This document shows positions 9,973 to 19,205 of a DNA stretch of 64,000 nucleotides, in pieces; position 1 is the first letter of the stretch; every line of letters starts with the position of its first letter. The notes under the pieces are model-generated. The model was not told where the DNA came from. It searched no databases and was given only the letters and a program-made list of their open reading frames with translations. The position numbers and the translations under genes are program-made. Source of the DNA: an uncultured Myxococcales bacterium (GTDB lineage Bacteria; Myxococcota_A; UBA9042); NCBI GenBank assembly GCA_903883645.1, contig CAISBR010000244.1, forward strand, positions 1 to 64,000. The letters run 5' to 3'.

Positions 9973-10020
9973 TTTACACTAGAGTTGCATCTGCGTGCAT
10001 GGAACTGCGGCGGACGGCTT

Positions 10021-11226
10021 ATGAAACGGACCTTGATCTTCGCGACTCTGGCGGCACTGGCCACACGACCGGTGGCGGCCGCTGACCTGCCCGCCGATGC
10101 GTCGCCAGTGGCCCTGTCGGCCGAGGATCAAGCTGCGCTGAATGCCGCGGTTGCCGCCGACCAAGCTCCGCCACCTGCTGCGGCTTCTGGAGCGAGTGCA
10201 GGTAGCAACCCGGCTATTTCGCTACTTTTTGGCGGATCGGCTGCGGCATTTTCGCGAGCCGACCCGCAACAACTGGGTGGACACGACGCGACGGCTTCGG
10301 GGTTTAACCTGAACTATCTTGAGTTGTTTGCCGAATCGAACGTCGACCCGTACCTGCACTTTCAGACCAGCATCGCCATTGGCAAAGATGGCGTCGAGTT
10401 GGAAGAGGCGTTTGCCGACACCCTGGCGCTGCCCGGCAACTTGCAGGTCAAGGCGGGTAAGTTCCTTAGTGATTTTGGGCGTATCAACCCCACGCACCCG
10501 CACGTATGGAGCTTTGCCGACCAGCCGCTGATGGCGGGCAAGTTCTTTGGGCCCGACGGCAATCGCGGCATGGGCGCGCAGCTGGCGTGGCTGCTGCCGC
10601 TGCCTTGGTTCGTCGAGGCCAAGCTGGCGACGCAGGCTGCCGATGGTAGTTGCTGTAATCGCTCGATGTTTTCTGATGCTGGCCGGCCGGTGCGCGCGGG
10701 CGACGACCTGTTGTATACGGCGACGCTGCGCACCTTTGTGCCGCTGAACGACGACTGGTCGCTGTATGTGGGCGCGTCGGGGCAGACGGGGCCCAATCCG
10801 CAGACCACGGGGCTGGGGACGCAAATCGTGGGCGGCGACCTCTACTTGCGTTGGCGACCCGTGGCCGATTCCGAACGGCGCTCGCTGTCGCTGCAGGTCG
10901 AGCAAGCCGGGAGGCGGCGCGATCTGGGGGGCAAGATCGTAGATGATCAAGCCGGTTATGCTCACTTGGTCGCCCGCGTGGCCGAGCGGTGGGAGACGGG
11001 TTGGCGCAGCGAGTGGGCCTCCGGCGTGGCAAACGACCCCCTAGACCCGCAATGGACGGACCTGCGCACCCGCCATGCCGTGCAGGCGACGTTTTACCCA
11101 AGTCACTTTTCGCGAATTCGCCTGCAAGTCTCTATGGATCGGCCCAATTGGCTGAATACGCCGGTGTACGGCGCGCTGCTGATGCTCGAATCGGTGATCG
11201 GCTCGCACGGCTCCCACGGCTACTGA
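10021..11226 (+). CDS. Outer-membrane beta-barrel (porin-like) protein of the zinc cassette
   Basis: 401 residues. The N-terminus MKRTLIFATLAALATRPVAAADL is a signal peptide with cleavage near residue 21. After an Ala/Pro-rich spacer the rest alternates polar and hydrophobic residues like a beta-barrel. The segment HPHVWSFADQPLMAGKFFG followed by GAQLAWLLPLPWFVEA matches the pattern seen in outer-membrane proteins annotated as zinc-regulated receptors or porins (family placement from memory, not from a search). There is no TonB box or plug that I can identify. Its position between zur and znuA suggests zinc passage across the outer membrane under zinc limitation. The gene ends 14 bp before znuA. 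Confidence 0.7.
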   Translation: MKRTLIFATLAALATRPVAAADLPADASPVALSAEDQAALNAAVAADQAPPPAAASGASAGSNPAISLLFGGSAAAFSRADPQQLGGHDATASGFNLNYLELFAESNVDPYLHFQTSIAIGKDGVELEEAFADTLALPGNLQVKAGKFLSDFGRINPTHPHVWSFADQPLMAGKFFGPDGNRGMGAQLAWLLPLPWFVEAKLATQAADGSCCNRSMFSDAGRPVRAGDDLLYTATLRTFVPLNDDWSLYVGASGQTGPNPQTTGLGTQIVGGDLYLRWRPVADSERRSLSLQVEQAGRRRDLGGKIVDDQAGYAHLVARVAERWETGWRSEWASGVANDPLDPQWTDLRTRHAVQATFYPSHFSRIRLQVSMDRPNWLNTPVYGALLMLESVIGSHGSHGY

Positions 11227-11240
11227 ACCCAAGGCACCCC

Positions 11241-12158
11241 ATGCAACAGAAGAAACTTTCTAGCTTTCTGGCGCTCGCGTGCGGCCTGCTCGCCGCCCTG
11301 CCGGCCCATGCCTTGCAAGTGGTGGCCACCCTGCCGTCGCTCGCCGCGCTCGCCAAAGAGGTCGCGGGGCCGCACGCCCAGGTCGAAGCGATGCTGTCGC
11401 CGCGGCAAGACCCACACTATGCCGACGCCAAGCCGAGCCTGGTCTTGGCTCTGAACCGTGCGGATTTACTGATCTTCAACGGACTAGAGCTGGAAGTGGG
11501 TTGGTTGCCGGGGCTGGTGCGGCAAGCGCGCAATCCCAAGATTTTGCCTGGTGCGGCGGGCAGTTTCGACGCGTCGCGCTTTGTGCAAAAGCTGCATGTG
11601 CCAGCGACGCTCGATCGGGCACAGGGCGACATCCATCCTGGCGGAAATCCGCATTTTGCTTGGGATCCGCGGGCTGGCGCGGCGATTGCCGAGGGGCTTG
11701 GCCGGGCGCTGGGTCAGGCTGACCCTGCCCATGCTGCCGATTACCAGAAGAATGCTGCGGAGTTGGCGGGGCGACTGCGGGCCCTGGCTGCCAGTGAACA
11801 GAAGCGGTTTCAGGCACTTGCTGCCCCTCAGCGGCAGGTGGCCGTGTACCACGACTCGCTGGTCTACTTAGTCGACTGGCTAGGCCTGCAGCAGGTGACG
11901 ACCGTCGAGCCGCGGCCGGGAATTCCGCCGGACCCCGCACACTTGGCTAAGGTAATCGGTCAGTTAAAGGCCGTGCATGGCTTAGCGCTGCTGCAAGAAG
12001 AGTACTACCCGCGCAGCGCCTCGGACCAGGTGGTGCGGCTGGCTGGCGGCCGGGTGGCAGTGCTGCAAGGTGGCGCAAGATTTAGCGAAGGCCAGCGCTA
12101 CGACGAGTACGTGCGCGGGCTGGCGGCGGCGGTCTTCGCGGCAATCACTAGTAAATAG
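11241..12158 (+). CDS. znuA: Zinc ABC transporter periplasmic binding protein, ZnuA-like (cluster A-1)
   Basis: 305 residues from the ATG at 11241 after AAGGCACCCC. The signal peptide is MQQKKLSSFLALACGLLAALPAHA. Metal-binding candidates are His59 (RQDPHYADAKPS), His138 (GNPHFAWDP) and His204 (VYHDSLVYL), the three His positions of ZnuA/MntC-type proteins, with an acidic group near QEEYYP for the fourth. The His-rich loop of enterobacterial ZnuA is reduced to DIHPGGN. It would bind Zn2+ (or Mn2+) in the periplasm and hand it to an ABC permease. No permease or ATPase gene follows in this window, so its partners must lie elsewhere. Confidence 0.85.
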   Translation: MQQKKLSSFLALACGLLAALPAHALQVVATLPSLAALAKEVAGPHAQVEAMLSPRQDPHYADAKPSLVLALNRADLLIFNGLELEVGWLPGLVRQARNPKILPGAAGSFDASRFVQKLHVPATLDRAQGDIHPGGNPHFAWDPRAGAAIAEGLGRALGQADPAHAADYQKNAAELAGRLRALAASEQKRFQALAAPQRQVAVYHDSLVYLVDWLGLQQVTTVEPRPGIPPDPAHLAKVIGQLKAVHGLALLQEEYYPRSASDQVVRLAGGRVAVLQGGARFSEGQRYDEYVRGLAAAVFAAITSK

Positions 12159-12204
12159 CGCCCTGCTTGGCGGCTTTGGCCTTGCGTGCTAGCCTCTCGG
12201 CCCC

Positions 12205-12227
12205 GCGCGGCAGTGTTTGAGCCGCGC
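12205..12227 (+). repeat. GC-rich hairpin in the valS leader
   Basis: GCGCGGC (12205-12211) and GCCGCGC (12221-12227) form a perfect 7-bp stem with a 9-nt loop, 21 bp before the valS start and 46 bp after the znuA stop. There is no following T-run, so it may be a weak terminator for the zinc operon or a leader structure. There is no T-box architecture. Confidence 0.4.
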
Positions 12228-12248
12228 CCGACCCACGCGGAGCCGCCG

Positions 12249-14933
12249 ATGACTGACGCCAACAAGACGAATAACCCCGCTGAATCGCTGCCAAAAAACT
12301 ACGAACACCAAGAGGTGGAGCCGCGCTGGGTCAAGGCGTGGGAAGAGTTGGGCGTGCACCGCTACCGGCCCGACAGCGCCGCGGCCAAGGCGGGCAAGAC
12401 CTATGCCATCGACACGCCGCCGCCCTACGTGAGCGCCGCGCATCTGCACACCGGCCACGCCATGAGCTACTCGCAGGCCGAATTTGTGGTGCGTTTCAAG
12501 CGGATGCGTGGCTACGAGATCTACTACCCGATGGGTTTCGACGACAACGGGCTGCCCACCGAGCGCTATGTTGAGCAGAAGTACAAGATCCAAAAGGGCA
12601 AGATTACCCGTAAGGATTTTGTCGACTTGTGCCTCAAAGAGACCCGCGAAGGCGCGGCGGTTTACGAGCAGCTGTGGCGCGCCCTGGGCCTGTCGGTCGA
12701 TTGGCGCATGACCTACTCGACGATTCAGCCGCGCGCCGTGCACAACTCGCAGCAATCCTTCTTGGATCTGGTTGCCAAGGGCCGTATGGAGCGCCGCGAG
12801 GACCCGATTCTGTGGTGCCCGGCGTGTGCGACCTCGCTGGCCCAGGCCGATGTGGAGTCGGGCGACGAGCAGAACCGGCCGATGCACGCGGTGCGCTTTG
12901 ATGTGGATCCCAGCACGGCGACTGCGGATTCGCCCCAAAGCGGCAAGATCGAGACGACGCGCCCCGAGCTGGTGCCGGCCTGCGTGGCCCTGGCCTGCCA
13001 TCCGAGCGATAAGCGCTTTGCCCAACTGAAGACGATTCGCTTTCGCGTGCCGCTGACCAACTTGCGGGCGAACGAGGCCGGCGAGGCGGGGGATCCGGGC
13101 GATTTCCGTACGATTCCGCTGGTTTTTGACGAGACGGTCGACCCCGAATTCGGCACGGGCCTGATGATGGTGTGCACTTTTGGCGACCCCGAAGACATTG
13201 CCAAGTGGCGCAAGCACCAGCTTGAGACCGTGCTGATCTTGGACCCGCAGGGGCGGATCGTCACGCCGAACCTGCCGACTTTGCACAACAAGCGCGTGCA
13301 TGTGCAGGCCAAGGGTTCGCAGCTGTATAGCGAGGCGCGGCTGGCGGCGGTCGAATTGCTGCGCGAGCACGCGTATTTAGAGGGCATCGCCGATAACGTG
13401 TCGCGCGCCAGCCTGCACGAGCGCTGCAGCACGCCGGTCGAAATTCAGGTGGCGCCGCAGTGGTTTATCCGCCTGCTCGACCTGAAGGAGCCGCTGCTGG
13501 CCCGCGGCCGCGAGCTGAACTGGTACCCCGAGTTCATGCGCGAGCGCTACGAGCAATGGGTCGAAAACCTGCGCTGGGACTGGAACATCTCGCGGCAGCG
13601 CTTCTACGGCGTGCCCTTCCCCGTCTGGTTCTGCAACGGCTGCGATGAGCCTATTTTCGCGGACTTGGACCAGTTACCCATCGACCCGACGATGACGGCG
13701 TGCAGCAAGGCTTGCCCCAAGTGCGGCAGTCGCGACAGCCGGCCCGAGCCCGATGTGATGGACACGTGGATGACGTCGTCGCTGACGCCGCTCATCAACT
13801 CGAACTGGGCGATGTGGAACGACAAAGATCCCGAGTCGCTGCCGATTCAGGACCAGCCGCGCCCCGAGATCTACCCCGCCGGCGTACGCGTACAAGCCCA
13901 CGAGATTATTCGCACTTGGCTGTTCTACACCGTTGCTAAGGGCCACCTGCACACCGAGTCGCTGCCGTGGAAAGATGTGATGATCTCGGGCTGGGGCCTG
14001 GATCGCCAGGGCAAGAAGATGAGCAAACGCGCTGGAAACTTTGTGGATCCGGCCGAGGTCATCGGTAAGTACGGCGCGGACTCGCTGCGCTACTGGTCGG
14101 CCGGCGCGACGTTGGGCAACGACCTGCGCTACCTAGAAGAGGATGTGAAAGGCGGGCGTCGTCTGCTGACAAAGCTATGGAATTCAACGCGCTTCGCCCT
14201 AATGTACCTGGCCGATTGGCAGCCAGGACAGGTGGCCGAGACGCCGACCGCCGCCGATCTGTGGGTGCGCGGCAAGCTGCAGCAGTGCGTGGCCGATGCG
14301 ACGACCGGCTTTGAGCACTACGAGTACAACCGGTCGCTGCGGGCGAGCGAGCTGTTCTTCTGGGGCGACTGGTGCGATAACTACCTAGAAATCGTGAAGG
14401 ATCGCTTTAAGGATGGCACCCGCTTTGGCGCCGGCGAGGTCGAAGCGGGCCGGCAGACGCTGCTGTGGGGCACTTGGACGCTGTTGCGGCTGTTTGCGCC
14501 GATTCTGCCGTTTATTACTGAAGAGCTCTACAATCGCACAATCAAGGGGTTCTTGGGCGATAAGGCGCCGGCGTCGCTGCACATTGCGCCCTGGCCGCAG
14601 AGCGAGAGTGGCGAAATCGATGTGTTTGGCGCGCCGGCGACGGCCGAGGCGATGACCAACGGGCAGACCCTGCTGGATCTGATCGCTGCGGTGCGTGCGG
14701 CGCGGACGGCGGGCAAGATCGGCGGGGGCCGGCCCTTGCAGGTCATCCATGTGCGCGGAGATATAAATAATCTTAAGGGCTTTAGCGCTGTGCAGCTGGA
14801 CTGGCTGGCCGGGTCGCGCGCCGAGGGTTTTGACCAGCAGCAGCCCGAAGGCGCCGAATGGCTGATGATTGGGGCGAGCGGCGTGGAGCTGGCGATCGTG
14901 CCCGCACCGCAAGAGCCCGCACCGCAAGCGTAA
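12249..14933 (+). CDS. valS: Valyl-tRNA synthetase, archaeal-type
   Basis: 894 residues; the start at 12249 (MTDANKTNN) replaces an open upstream extension. The class I motifs are HTGH (67-70, HIGH equivalent) and KMSKR (590-594). Cys clusters (WCPACATSLAQ; FCNGCDEP with CPKCGSRD) suggest bound zinc. The segment MGFDDNGLPTERYVE is typical of archaeal-type ValRS (and IleRS); standard bacterial ValRS has a GTDHAGIATQ segment there. The C-terminus also lacks the long coiled-coil arm of bacterial ValRS. It charges tRNA-Val and edits threonine with its CP1 domain. It probably replaces the bacterial form here, as is known in some other bacteria. The gene ends directly against the convergent HupE-like gene. 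Confidence 0.93.
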   Translation: MTDANKTNNPAESLPKNYEHQEVEPRWVKAWEELGVHRYRPDSAAAKAGKTYAIDTPPPYVSAAHLHTGHAMSYSQAEFVVRFKRMRGYEIYYPMGFDDNGLPTERYVEQKYKIQKGKITRKDFVDLCLKETREGAAVYEQLWRALGLSVDWRMTYSTIQPRAVHNSQQSFLDLVAKGRMERREDPILWCPACATSLAQADVESGDEQNRPMHAVRFDVDPSTATADSPQSGKIETTRPELVPACVALACHPSDKRFAQLKTIRFRVPLTNLRANEAGEAGDPGDFRTIPLVFDETVDPEFGTGLMMVCTFGDPEDIAKWRKHQLETVLILDPQGRIVTPNLPTLHNKRVHVQAKGSQLYSEARLAAVELLREHAYLEGIADNVSRASLHERCSTPVEIQVAPQWFIRLLDLKEPLLARGRELNWYPEFMRERYEQWVENLRWDWNISRQRFYGVPFPVWFCNGCDEPIFADLDQLPIDPTMTACSKACPKCGSRDSRPEPDVMDTWMTSSLTPLINSNWAMWNDKDPESLPIQDQPRPEIYPAGVRVQAHEIIRTWLFYTVAKGHLHTESLPWKDVMISGWGLDRQGKKMSKRAGNFVDPAEVIGKYGADSLRYWSAGATLGNDLRYLEEDVKGGRRLLTKLWNSTRFALMYLADWQPGQVAETPTAADLWVRGKLQQCVADATTGFEHYEYNRSLRASELFFWGDWCDNYLEIVKDRFKDGTRFGAGEVEAGRQTLLWGTWTLLRLFAPILPFITEELYNRTIKGFLGDKAPASLHIAPWPQSESGEIDVFGAPATAEAMTNGQTLLDLIAAVRAARTAGKIGGGRPLQVIHVRGDINNLKGFSAVQLDWLAGSRAEGFDQQQPEGAEWLMIGASGVELAIVPAPQEPAPQA

Positions 14934-16130
14934 TTACGCAGTCAGCTCGGTGATCAAGGCGATCACCCCCGCCAGCACCCCGCCCAGCATCAGCGCGCGG
15001 GCGGCGCCGAGTTGCCATGCGCTCGGATTACGCTGGCGCGGCGCGAACTTCCACAGCAGCGTACCGATACCCACCCAAATGGTCTGCGCCGCATCGAGCC
15101 CCAGGCCAAAGCTGAGCAGCGGCCACCACAAATTGCTCACACCCACAGTCAAGTGCTTGAGACCTGTGCCGAATCCCAAGCCGTGGATGAGGCCAAAGGC
15201 GATACTGCTCAAGGCCATGGGCAACGCCGGCCGACCGACCACTTGGCGCCCCTGCCACGCCGAAAGCGCAATCGTTGCACCGATCACCACGTCGAGAAGG
15301 GGTAGCGGCGGCCAGTCGAGCCACAGCGACAGCGCCATCGATGCCATGTGGCCCAGCGAAAACCCAGTCACGCCGGCCAGCAGACCCCGCCAGCCGCGGG
15401 CACCGAGCACCAAAGTCAGCAGAAACAATAGGTGATCAATGCCGGTCGCCAGGTGCAGCGCGCCCTCTTCGGCCCATACCGTCAAGATATCTACAGGGGG
15501 GAGTTGCCGCGCCACGCCCTGCTCTGCCAGCATCTGCGCACCCGTGGTCGGGTCGGCCGGACTGCGCCCCGATCCTGAGTCTTTGTATGAACTCATACGC
15601 TTACCGCGCTCACCCCGCACTACGCCCGAGCCGTCGAGCGCCAGGGTCAGGCTCGCGAGGTGGGGCGGCACCAGCGCCTCGACCGGCTGCTTGCCCACCA
15701 CCGTCACCGTCCAGAGCAGTGTCGTGCGGGTCTTGTCGCGGCGGTAGTCCTCGCGCTGTAGGGTCAATTCGCCTTGCGGACCGGGGCACTTCAGCGTGAA
15801 GTGAAAACCCACCCAGGCGCCACCGGCCTTTTGGCTACTGCGCTGACCCGGCGCCCGCTGCTCGACCTTGCAGTCGCCAAAGGTAAACGCCCGCGAGATC
15901 GTGAGCGTCAGCGCATCGAGGTTGCTCTCGGGCGGCAGCCCCATGCGCTCGAGCACCTGCGCATAGCCTTCGATGTGCTTCTTGTCGAGGAATATGGTCG
16001 CATCAAACACAGTCGCGTCGCGGCTTTGCAGGTCGATCAGCGCCTGCGACGCCACCTCGTCGATCGGGTGCGCCAGAGCCACGGCAGGCAGCGAAAACAG
16101 GACTGCGAGAACGAGAACGAGCAGGCGCAT
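14934..16130 (-). CDS. HupE/UreJ_2-like membrane protein with periplasmic N-terminal domain
   Basis: 398 residues from the ATG at 16130; the longer upstream frame is rejected because the signal peptide MRLLVLVLAVLFSLPAVALA starts here. A periplasmic domain of about 200 residues follows. The C-terminal third has about six membrane helices with family motifs: HLATGIDHLLFLLTLVLGA, FSLGHMASMALS and FGLIHGLGFG. The His residues in these helices suggest metal contact; HupE/UreJ proteins are linked to nickel or other metal transport, though many HupE/UreJ_2 homologues have no known role. No hydrogenase or urease genes are nearby. Its stop abuts the valS stop, and it diverges from the mevalonate operon. 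Confidence 0.8.
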   Translation of the reverse strand: MRLLVLVLAVLFSLPAVALAHPIDEVASQALIDLQSRDATVFDATIFLDKKHIEGYAQVLERMGLPPESNLDALTLTISRAFTFGDCKVEQRAPGQRSSQKAGGAWVGFHFTLKCPGPQGELTLQREDYRRDKTRTTLLWTVTVVGKQPVEALVPPHLASLTLALDGSGVVRGERGKRMSSYKDSGSGRSPADPTTGAQMLAEQGVARQLPPVDILTVWAEEGALHLATGIDHLLFLLTLVLGARGWRGLLAGVTGFSLGHMASMALSLWLDWPPLPLLDVVIGATIALSAWQGRQVVGRPALPMALSSIAFGLIHGLGFGTGLKHLTVGVSNLWWPLLSFGLGLDAAQTIWVGIGTLLWKFAPRQRNPSAWQLGAARALMLGGVLAGVIALITELTA

Positions 16131-16235
16131 GGCCAAAGTGTGGGGCAAAGCGGGCGACAGCGCTACCCGGGCTTGCGCCGGCTGCGTGCGTCGGCGATCC
16201 TGATACGCTCCCGAGCAGGGCGGAGGCGGCGATTG

Positions 16236-17294
16236 ATGAGTGAACCGACCGAAATGCCTAGCGATCGCAAGGGCGACCACCTGCGCATCGCCGCGTACGA
16301 TGAGCGGACGCAGCAGCCAGGACCGGGCAACGGCCTGGAGCACCTGAGCTTTGAGGCACTATCGCTGCCCGAGCTCGACTTGGAGCAGGTGTCGACCGCT
16401 TGCACGATTCTGGGCAAGACGCTGAAGGCGCCGCTGCTGGTGGGGGCGATGACGGGTGGTAACGCCTTGGCCGGCCAGCTGAATCGCATCTTGGCCGAGG
16501 CAGCAGAGCGCTGCGGCGTGGGCTTCTGCCTGGGTAGTCAGCGGCCGATGCTCGACCTGCACGATAGCAGCATCGCCAGTTTTGCGGTGCGCGATGTGGC
16601 GCCAACTACACTGATTTTTGGCAATATTGGCGCGATTCAGCTGCGCGACCACCTGTCGGGGCAAGACCTAGACCGGCTGGCGCGGGCGGTGGGCGCCGAT
16701 GCGATGATGGTGCACCTGAACCCGCTGCAAGAGGCGATTCAGCCCGAGGGCGATCGCGACTGGCGCGGCATCCACGATGCGCTGGCCGAGGTTGCGGCGA
16801 GCAGCGGTACGCCGATTGTGATCAAAGAGGTGGGCATGGGCCTGGGCGCGCAGACCTTGCGGCGCTTGCGCACGCTGGGGATTGCAGGGGTCGAAACCGC
16901 GGGTGTGGGTGGAACTTCGTGGGCGCGAATCGAGAGCTTGCGCCATCTGGAACGGACGCCGCGGTCGATTGCGGGCGAGGTGCTGGCCGGGTACGGCACG
17001 GGTACGGCGGCGTCGATTCAGCTGGCGCGCGAGGCGATGCAAAATCGTTTGGTGATTGGTTCTGGCGGCTTGCGTACGGGGCTGGATGTGGCGCGCGGCA
17101 TTGCGCTAGGGGCGGATGCGTGCGCGATGGCGTGGCCGTTCCTCAAGGCGGCGCACCAGGGCGTCGACGCGGTAGTAACTGAAATTCAAGGTGTGATCGA
17201 GACTTTGCGCATCGTGATGTTCTTGGCTGGGGCACCGGACCTGCATCAACTCGCGCGCACCCAGCTCGTCGATCACGGCTTGCGGAGTCTGTAA
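16236..17294 (+). CDS. fni: Type 2 isopentenyl-diphosphate delta-isomerase
   Basis: 352 residues from the ATG at 16236 after a GGCGGAGGCGGCG ribosome site. It is an FMN-dependent TIM barrel: LLVGAMTGGNALAGQLN near residue 70, CGVGFCLGSQR, MMVHLNPLQEAIQPEGD, IVIKEVGMGLG, VETAGVGGTSW and VIGSGGLRTGLDVARG. The HLNPLQEAIQPEGD segment holds the conserved Asn, Gln and Glu of the active site. It interconverts IPP and DMAPP. It is the first gene of the mevalonate operon, and the next gene starts on the base after its stop. Confidence 0.95.
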   Translation: MSEPTEMPSDRKGDHLRIAAYDERTQQPGPGNGLEHLSFEALSLPELDLEQVSTACTILGKTLKAPLLVGAMTGGNALAGQLNRILAEAAERCGVGFCLGSQRPMLDLHDSSIASFAVRDVAPTTLIFGNIGAIQLRDHLSGQDLDRLARAVGADAMMVHLNPLQEAIQPEGDRDWRGIHDALAEVAASSGTPIVIKEVGMGLGAQTLRRLRTLGIAGVETAGVGGTSWARIESLRHLERTPRSIAGEVLAGYGTGTAASIQLAREAMQNRLVIGSGGLRTGLDVARGIALGADACAMAWPFLKAAHQGVDAVVTEIQGVIETLRIVMFLAGAPDLHQLARTQLVDHGLRSL

Positions 17295-18197
17295 GTGGCG
17301 GTTGGGCGCGGTCATGCCAAGCTGATTCTAGTCGGCGAGCATTGGGTGCTCGACGGGGCGCGGGCGTTGGCGATCGGCCTGCCCGATTTATGCACCGAAG
17401 TGCGCTTGATTCCGAGTGAAATTGAGTGTCCGCTCGAAGACGCGCAGGCCGCGAACATGCTGCAAAGCGCGCTGGAACAAGTGGGCTGGCGCGGGCCGCT
17501 GCACGCAAGCGTGACTTCAAATGTGCCGATACGGCGCGGACTTGGCTCGTCAGCGGCGCTGGCGGTAGCGCTGGTGCGCGCGGCCCACGACTTGCAAAGC
17601 CCAGAAGCGCTCGAGGTAAGCGAGGTTGCGCTGCGGGCGCGGGCGCTTGAGGCGTTGGTGCACGGACGGTCGTCGGGCTTGGATCCGGCTGCGGCGGCGG
17701 CGGGCGGCTCGGCGGTGCTGTTTCAAGAGGGGCAAGTGCTCGCACAGCCGCAAATTCACGTGGATTTTGCACAGGCGCGCTGGCTGGTGGTCGATGTAGG
17801 CCAGGGCCAGCCGACCCGCACCGCCATTGCCATGGCCCTACAAGCCCGCGAGCAGATGGGGGATTTGCCTCGACATACCTGGCTGGCCAAGGTGACGCGG
17901 GCCGCCGAAGACGCGGCGACTGCGCTTGGTAATGGCGACCTGCAGGGGCTTGCAGCGGCACTGGCGCTGGCGGGCGACGCCCTGCAACCGCTTGGTATTG
18001 TAGACGAAAATCTGAAGCAGTGCCGCGACCTGCTGCTAGAGCACGGTGCACTGGCGAGCAAGTCGAGCGGCGCTGGGCTGGGCGGTGTGACGCTGGGTTT
18101 GTTTGCGAATTCGGCGATCGCGACGCGGGCGCTGCAAGTTGCTGAACGCCAGGGCTGGACCGGCTGGATTTCGCCGCTGACGACCGCTAAGCACTGA
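17295..18197 (+). CDS. mvk: Mevalonate kinase (GHMP family)
   Basis: 300 residues starting at a GTG immediately after the isomerase stop. It has the N-terminal HAKLILVGEHWVLDG, the GHMP ATP loop PIRRGLGSSAALA (GLGSSA at 82-87), catalytic Asp130 in SSGLDPAAAAAGG, and the C-terminal GHMP motif KSSGAGLGG. GHAK-GEH and SSGxD are the marks of mevalonate kinase rather than the later kinases. It phosphorylates mevalonate at C5 with ATP in the cytoplasm. Translational coupling to the upstream gene is likely because there is no intergenic space. Confidence 0.9.
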   Translation: MAVGRGHAKLILVGEHWVLDGARALAIGLPDLCTEVRLIPSEIECPLEDAQAANMLQSALEQVGWRGPLHASVTSNVPIRRGLGSSAALAVALVRAAHDLQSPEALEVSEVALRARALEALVHGRSSGLDPAAAAAGGSAVLFQEGQVLAQPQIHVDFAQARWLVVDVGQGQPTRTAIAMALQAREQMGDLPRHTWLAKVTRAAEDAATALGNGDLQGLAAALALAGDALQPLGIVDENLKQCRDLLLEHGALASKSSGAGLGGVTLGLFANSAIATRALQVAERQGWTGWISPLTTAKH

Positions 18198-18209
18198 AAA
18201 GGACATAAA

Positions 18210-19205
18210 ATGCTGCAACGTGCCACCGCCTTTGCGCCCTCGAACATCGCGCTAACCAAGTACTGGGGCAAGCGCGACCACACGCTGAATCTGCCGCTGG
18301 CGCCGTCGCTTTCGGTCACGTTGTCGGACTTGGGCACGCTGACGGTGGTGGCGCCGAATCCCGACCTCGACGACGACGTGATGATGGTCGACGACCAAGA
18401 GCTAGACCCCGCAGGCATGACGAAGGTGCGGCGAGTGCTGAATATCATTCGGCAACGTGCGGGCACGCAGGTCAAGGCGGGGCTGCGCTCGGTCAACACT
18501 GTGCCCACGGCGCGCGGCCTGGCGAGCTCGGCTTCGGCGTTTGCGGCGCTGGCGCTGGCGGCGAGCAAGGCCTACGGGCTAGACCTCGACGAGCGCGAGC
18601 TGTCGATCTTGGCGCGCACGGGTTCGGGGTCGGCGGCGCGGTCGGTGGCAGGCGGTTACGTGCTGTGGCATGGCGGGACAACCGCTGATGGCAGCGATAG
18701 TTACGCAGAGCGCGTGTTTGATGCCGAGCACTGGCCGCTAAAGATCCTGGTCGCGGTGGTGGCGGACCAAAAGAAGAAGGTGAGCTCGACCCTGGGCATG
18801 AAGATGAATTCTGCGGGGACGTCGCCGCTTTTCGATGCGTGGATCGGTCAGTGCCAGCGCGACGTGGTGACCTGCCAGAAAGCATTGCAAGACAAGAACA
18901 TGCGAGCCCTAGCCGAGGTGGTCGAGGGCAATGCCCTGGCCATGCACGCCACCATGATGAGCAATCGGCCGCCGCTGCTGTACTGGCAGGCGCCCACGGT
19001 GGCGCTGATCCACGCCGTGCAACGGCTGCGCAGCGAGGGTGCCGAGTGCTGTTTCACAATCGATGCGGGTAGTTCGGTGGTGGTGCTGTGCGAGCCGCAA
19101 GATGCGCGGGCGGTGGCCGACGAGCTGGCTGCGGTGGCGGGCATCGAAGAAGTGCTGCAGACGCATGTGGGCAGCGGAGCGCGGCTGGTGGGCGATGCAG
19201 TCTGA
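18210..19205 (+). CDS. mvaD: Diphosphomevalonate decarboxylase
   Basis: 331 residues with a good AAAAGGACATAAA ribosome site. Diagnostic motifs are NIALTKYWGKRD (12-23, includes the catalytic Lys/Trp region), GLASSASAFAALA (103-115, GHMP loop) and RTGSGSAARS (136-145). It decarboxylates mevalonate diphosphate to IPP with ATP. The last 11 bp overlap the phosphomevalonate kinase start, so the two are coupled. Confidence 0.95.
   Translation: MLQRATAFAPSNIALTKYWGKRDHTLNLPLAPSLSVTLSDLGTLTVVAPNPDLDDDVMMVDDQELDPAGMTKVRRVLNIIRQRAGTQVKAGLRSVNTVPTARGLASSASAFAALALAASKAYGLDLDERELSILARTGSGSAARSVAGGYVLWHGGTTADGSDSYAERVFDAEHWPLKILVAVVADQKKKVSSTLGMKMNSAGTSPLFDAWIGQCQRDVVTCQKALQDKNMRALAEVVEGNALAMHATMMSNRPPLLYWQAPTVALIHAVQRLRSEGAECCFTIDAGSSVVVLCEPQDARAVADELAAVAGIEEVLQTHVGSGARLVGDAV

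Noticed and set aside
12159-12248. T-box or other leader riboswitch before valS
   Set aside because: Only a 7-bp GC hairpin is present. There is no T-box core or specifier loop, and the organism is not Gram-positive.
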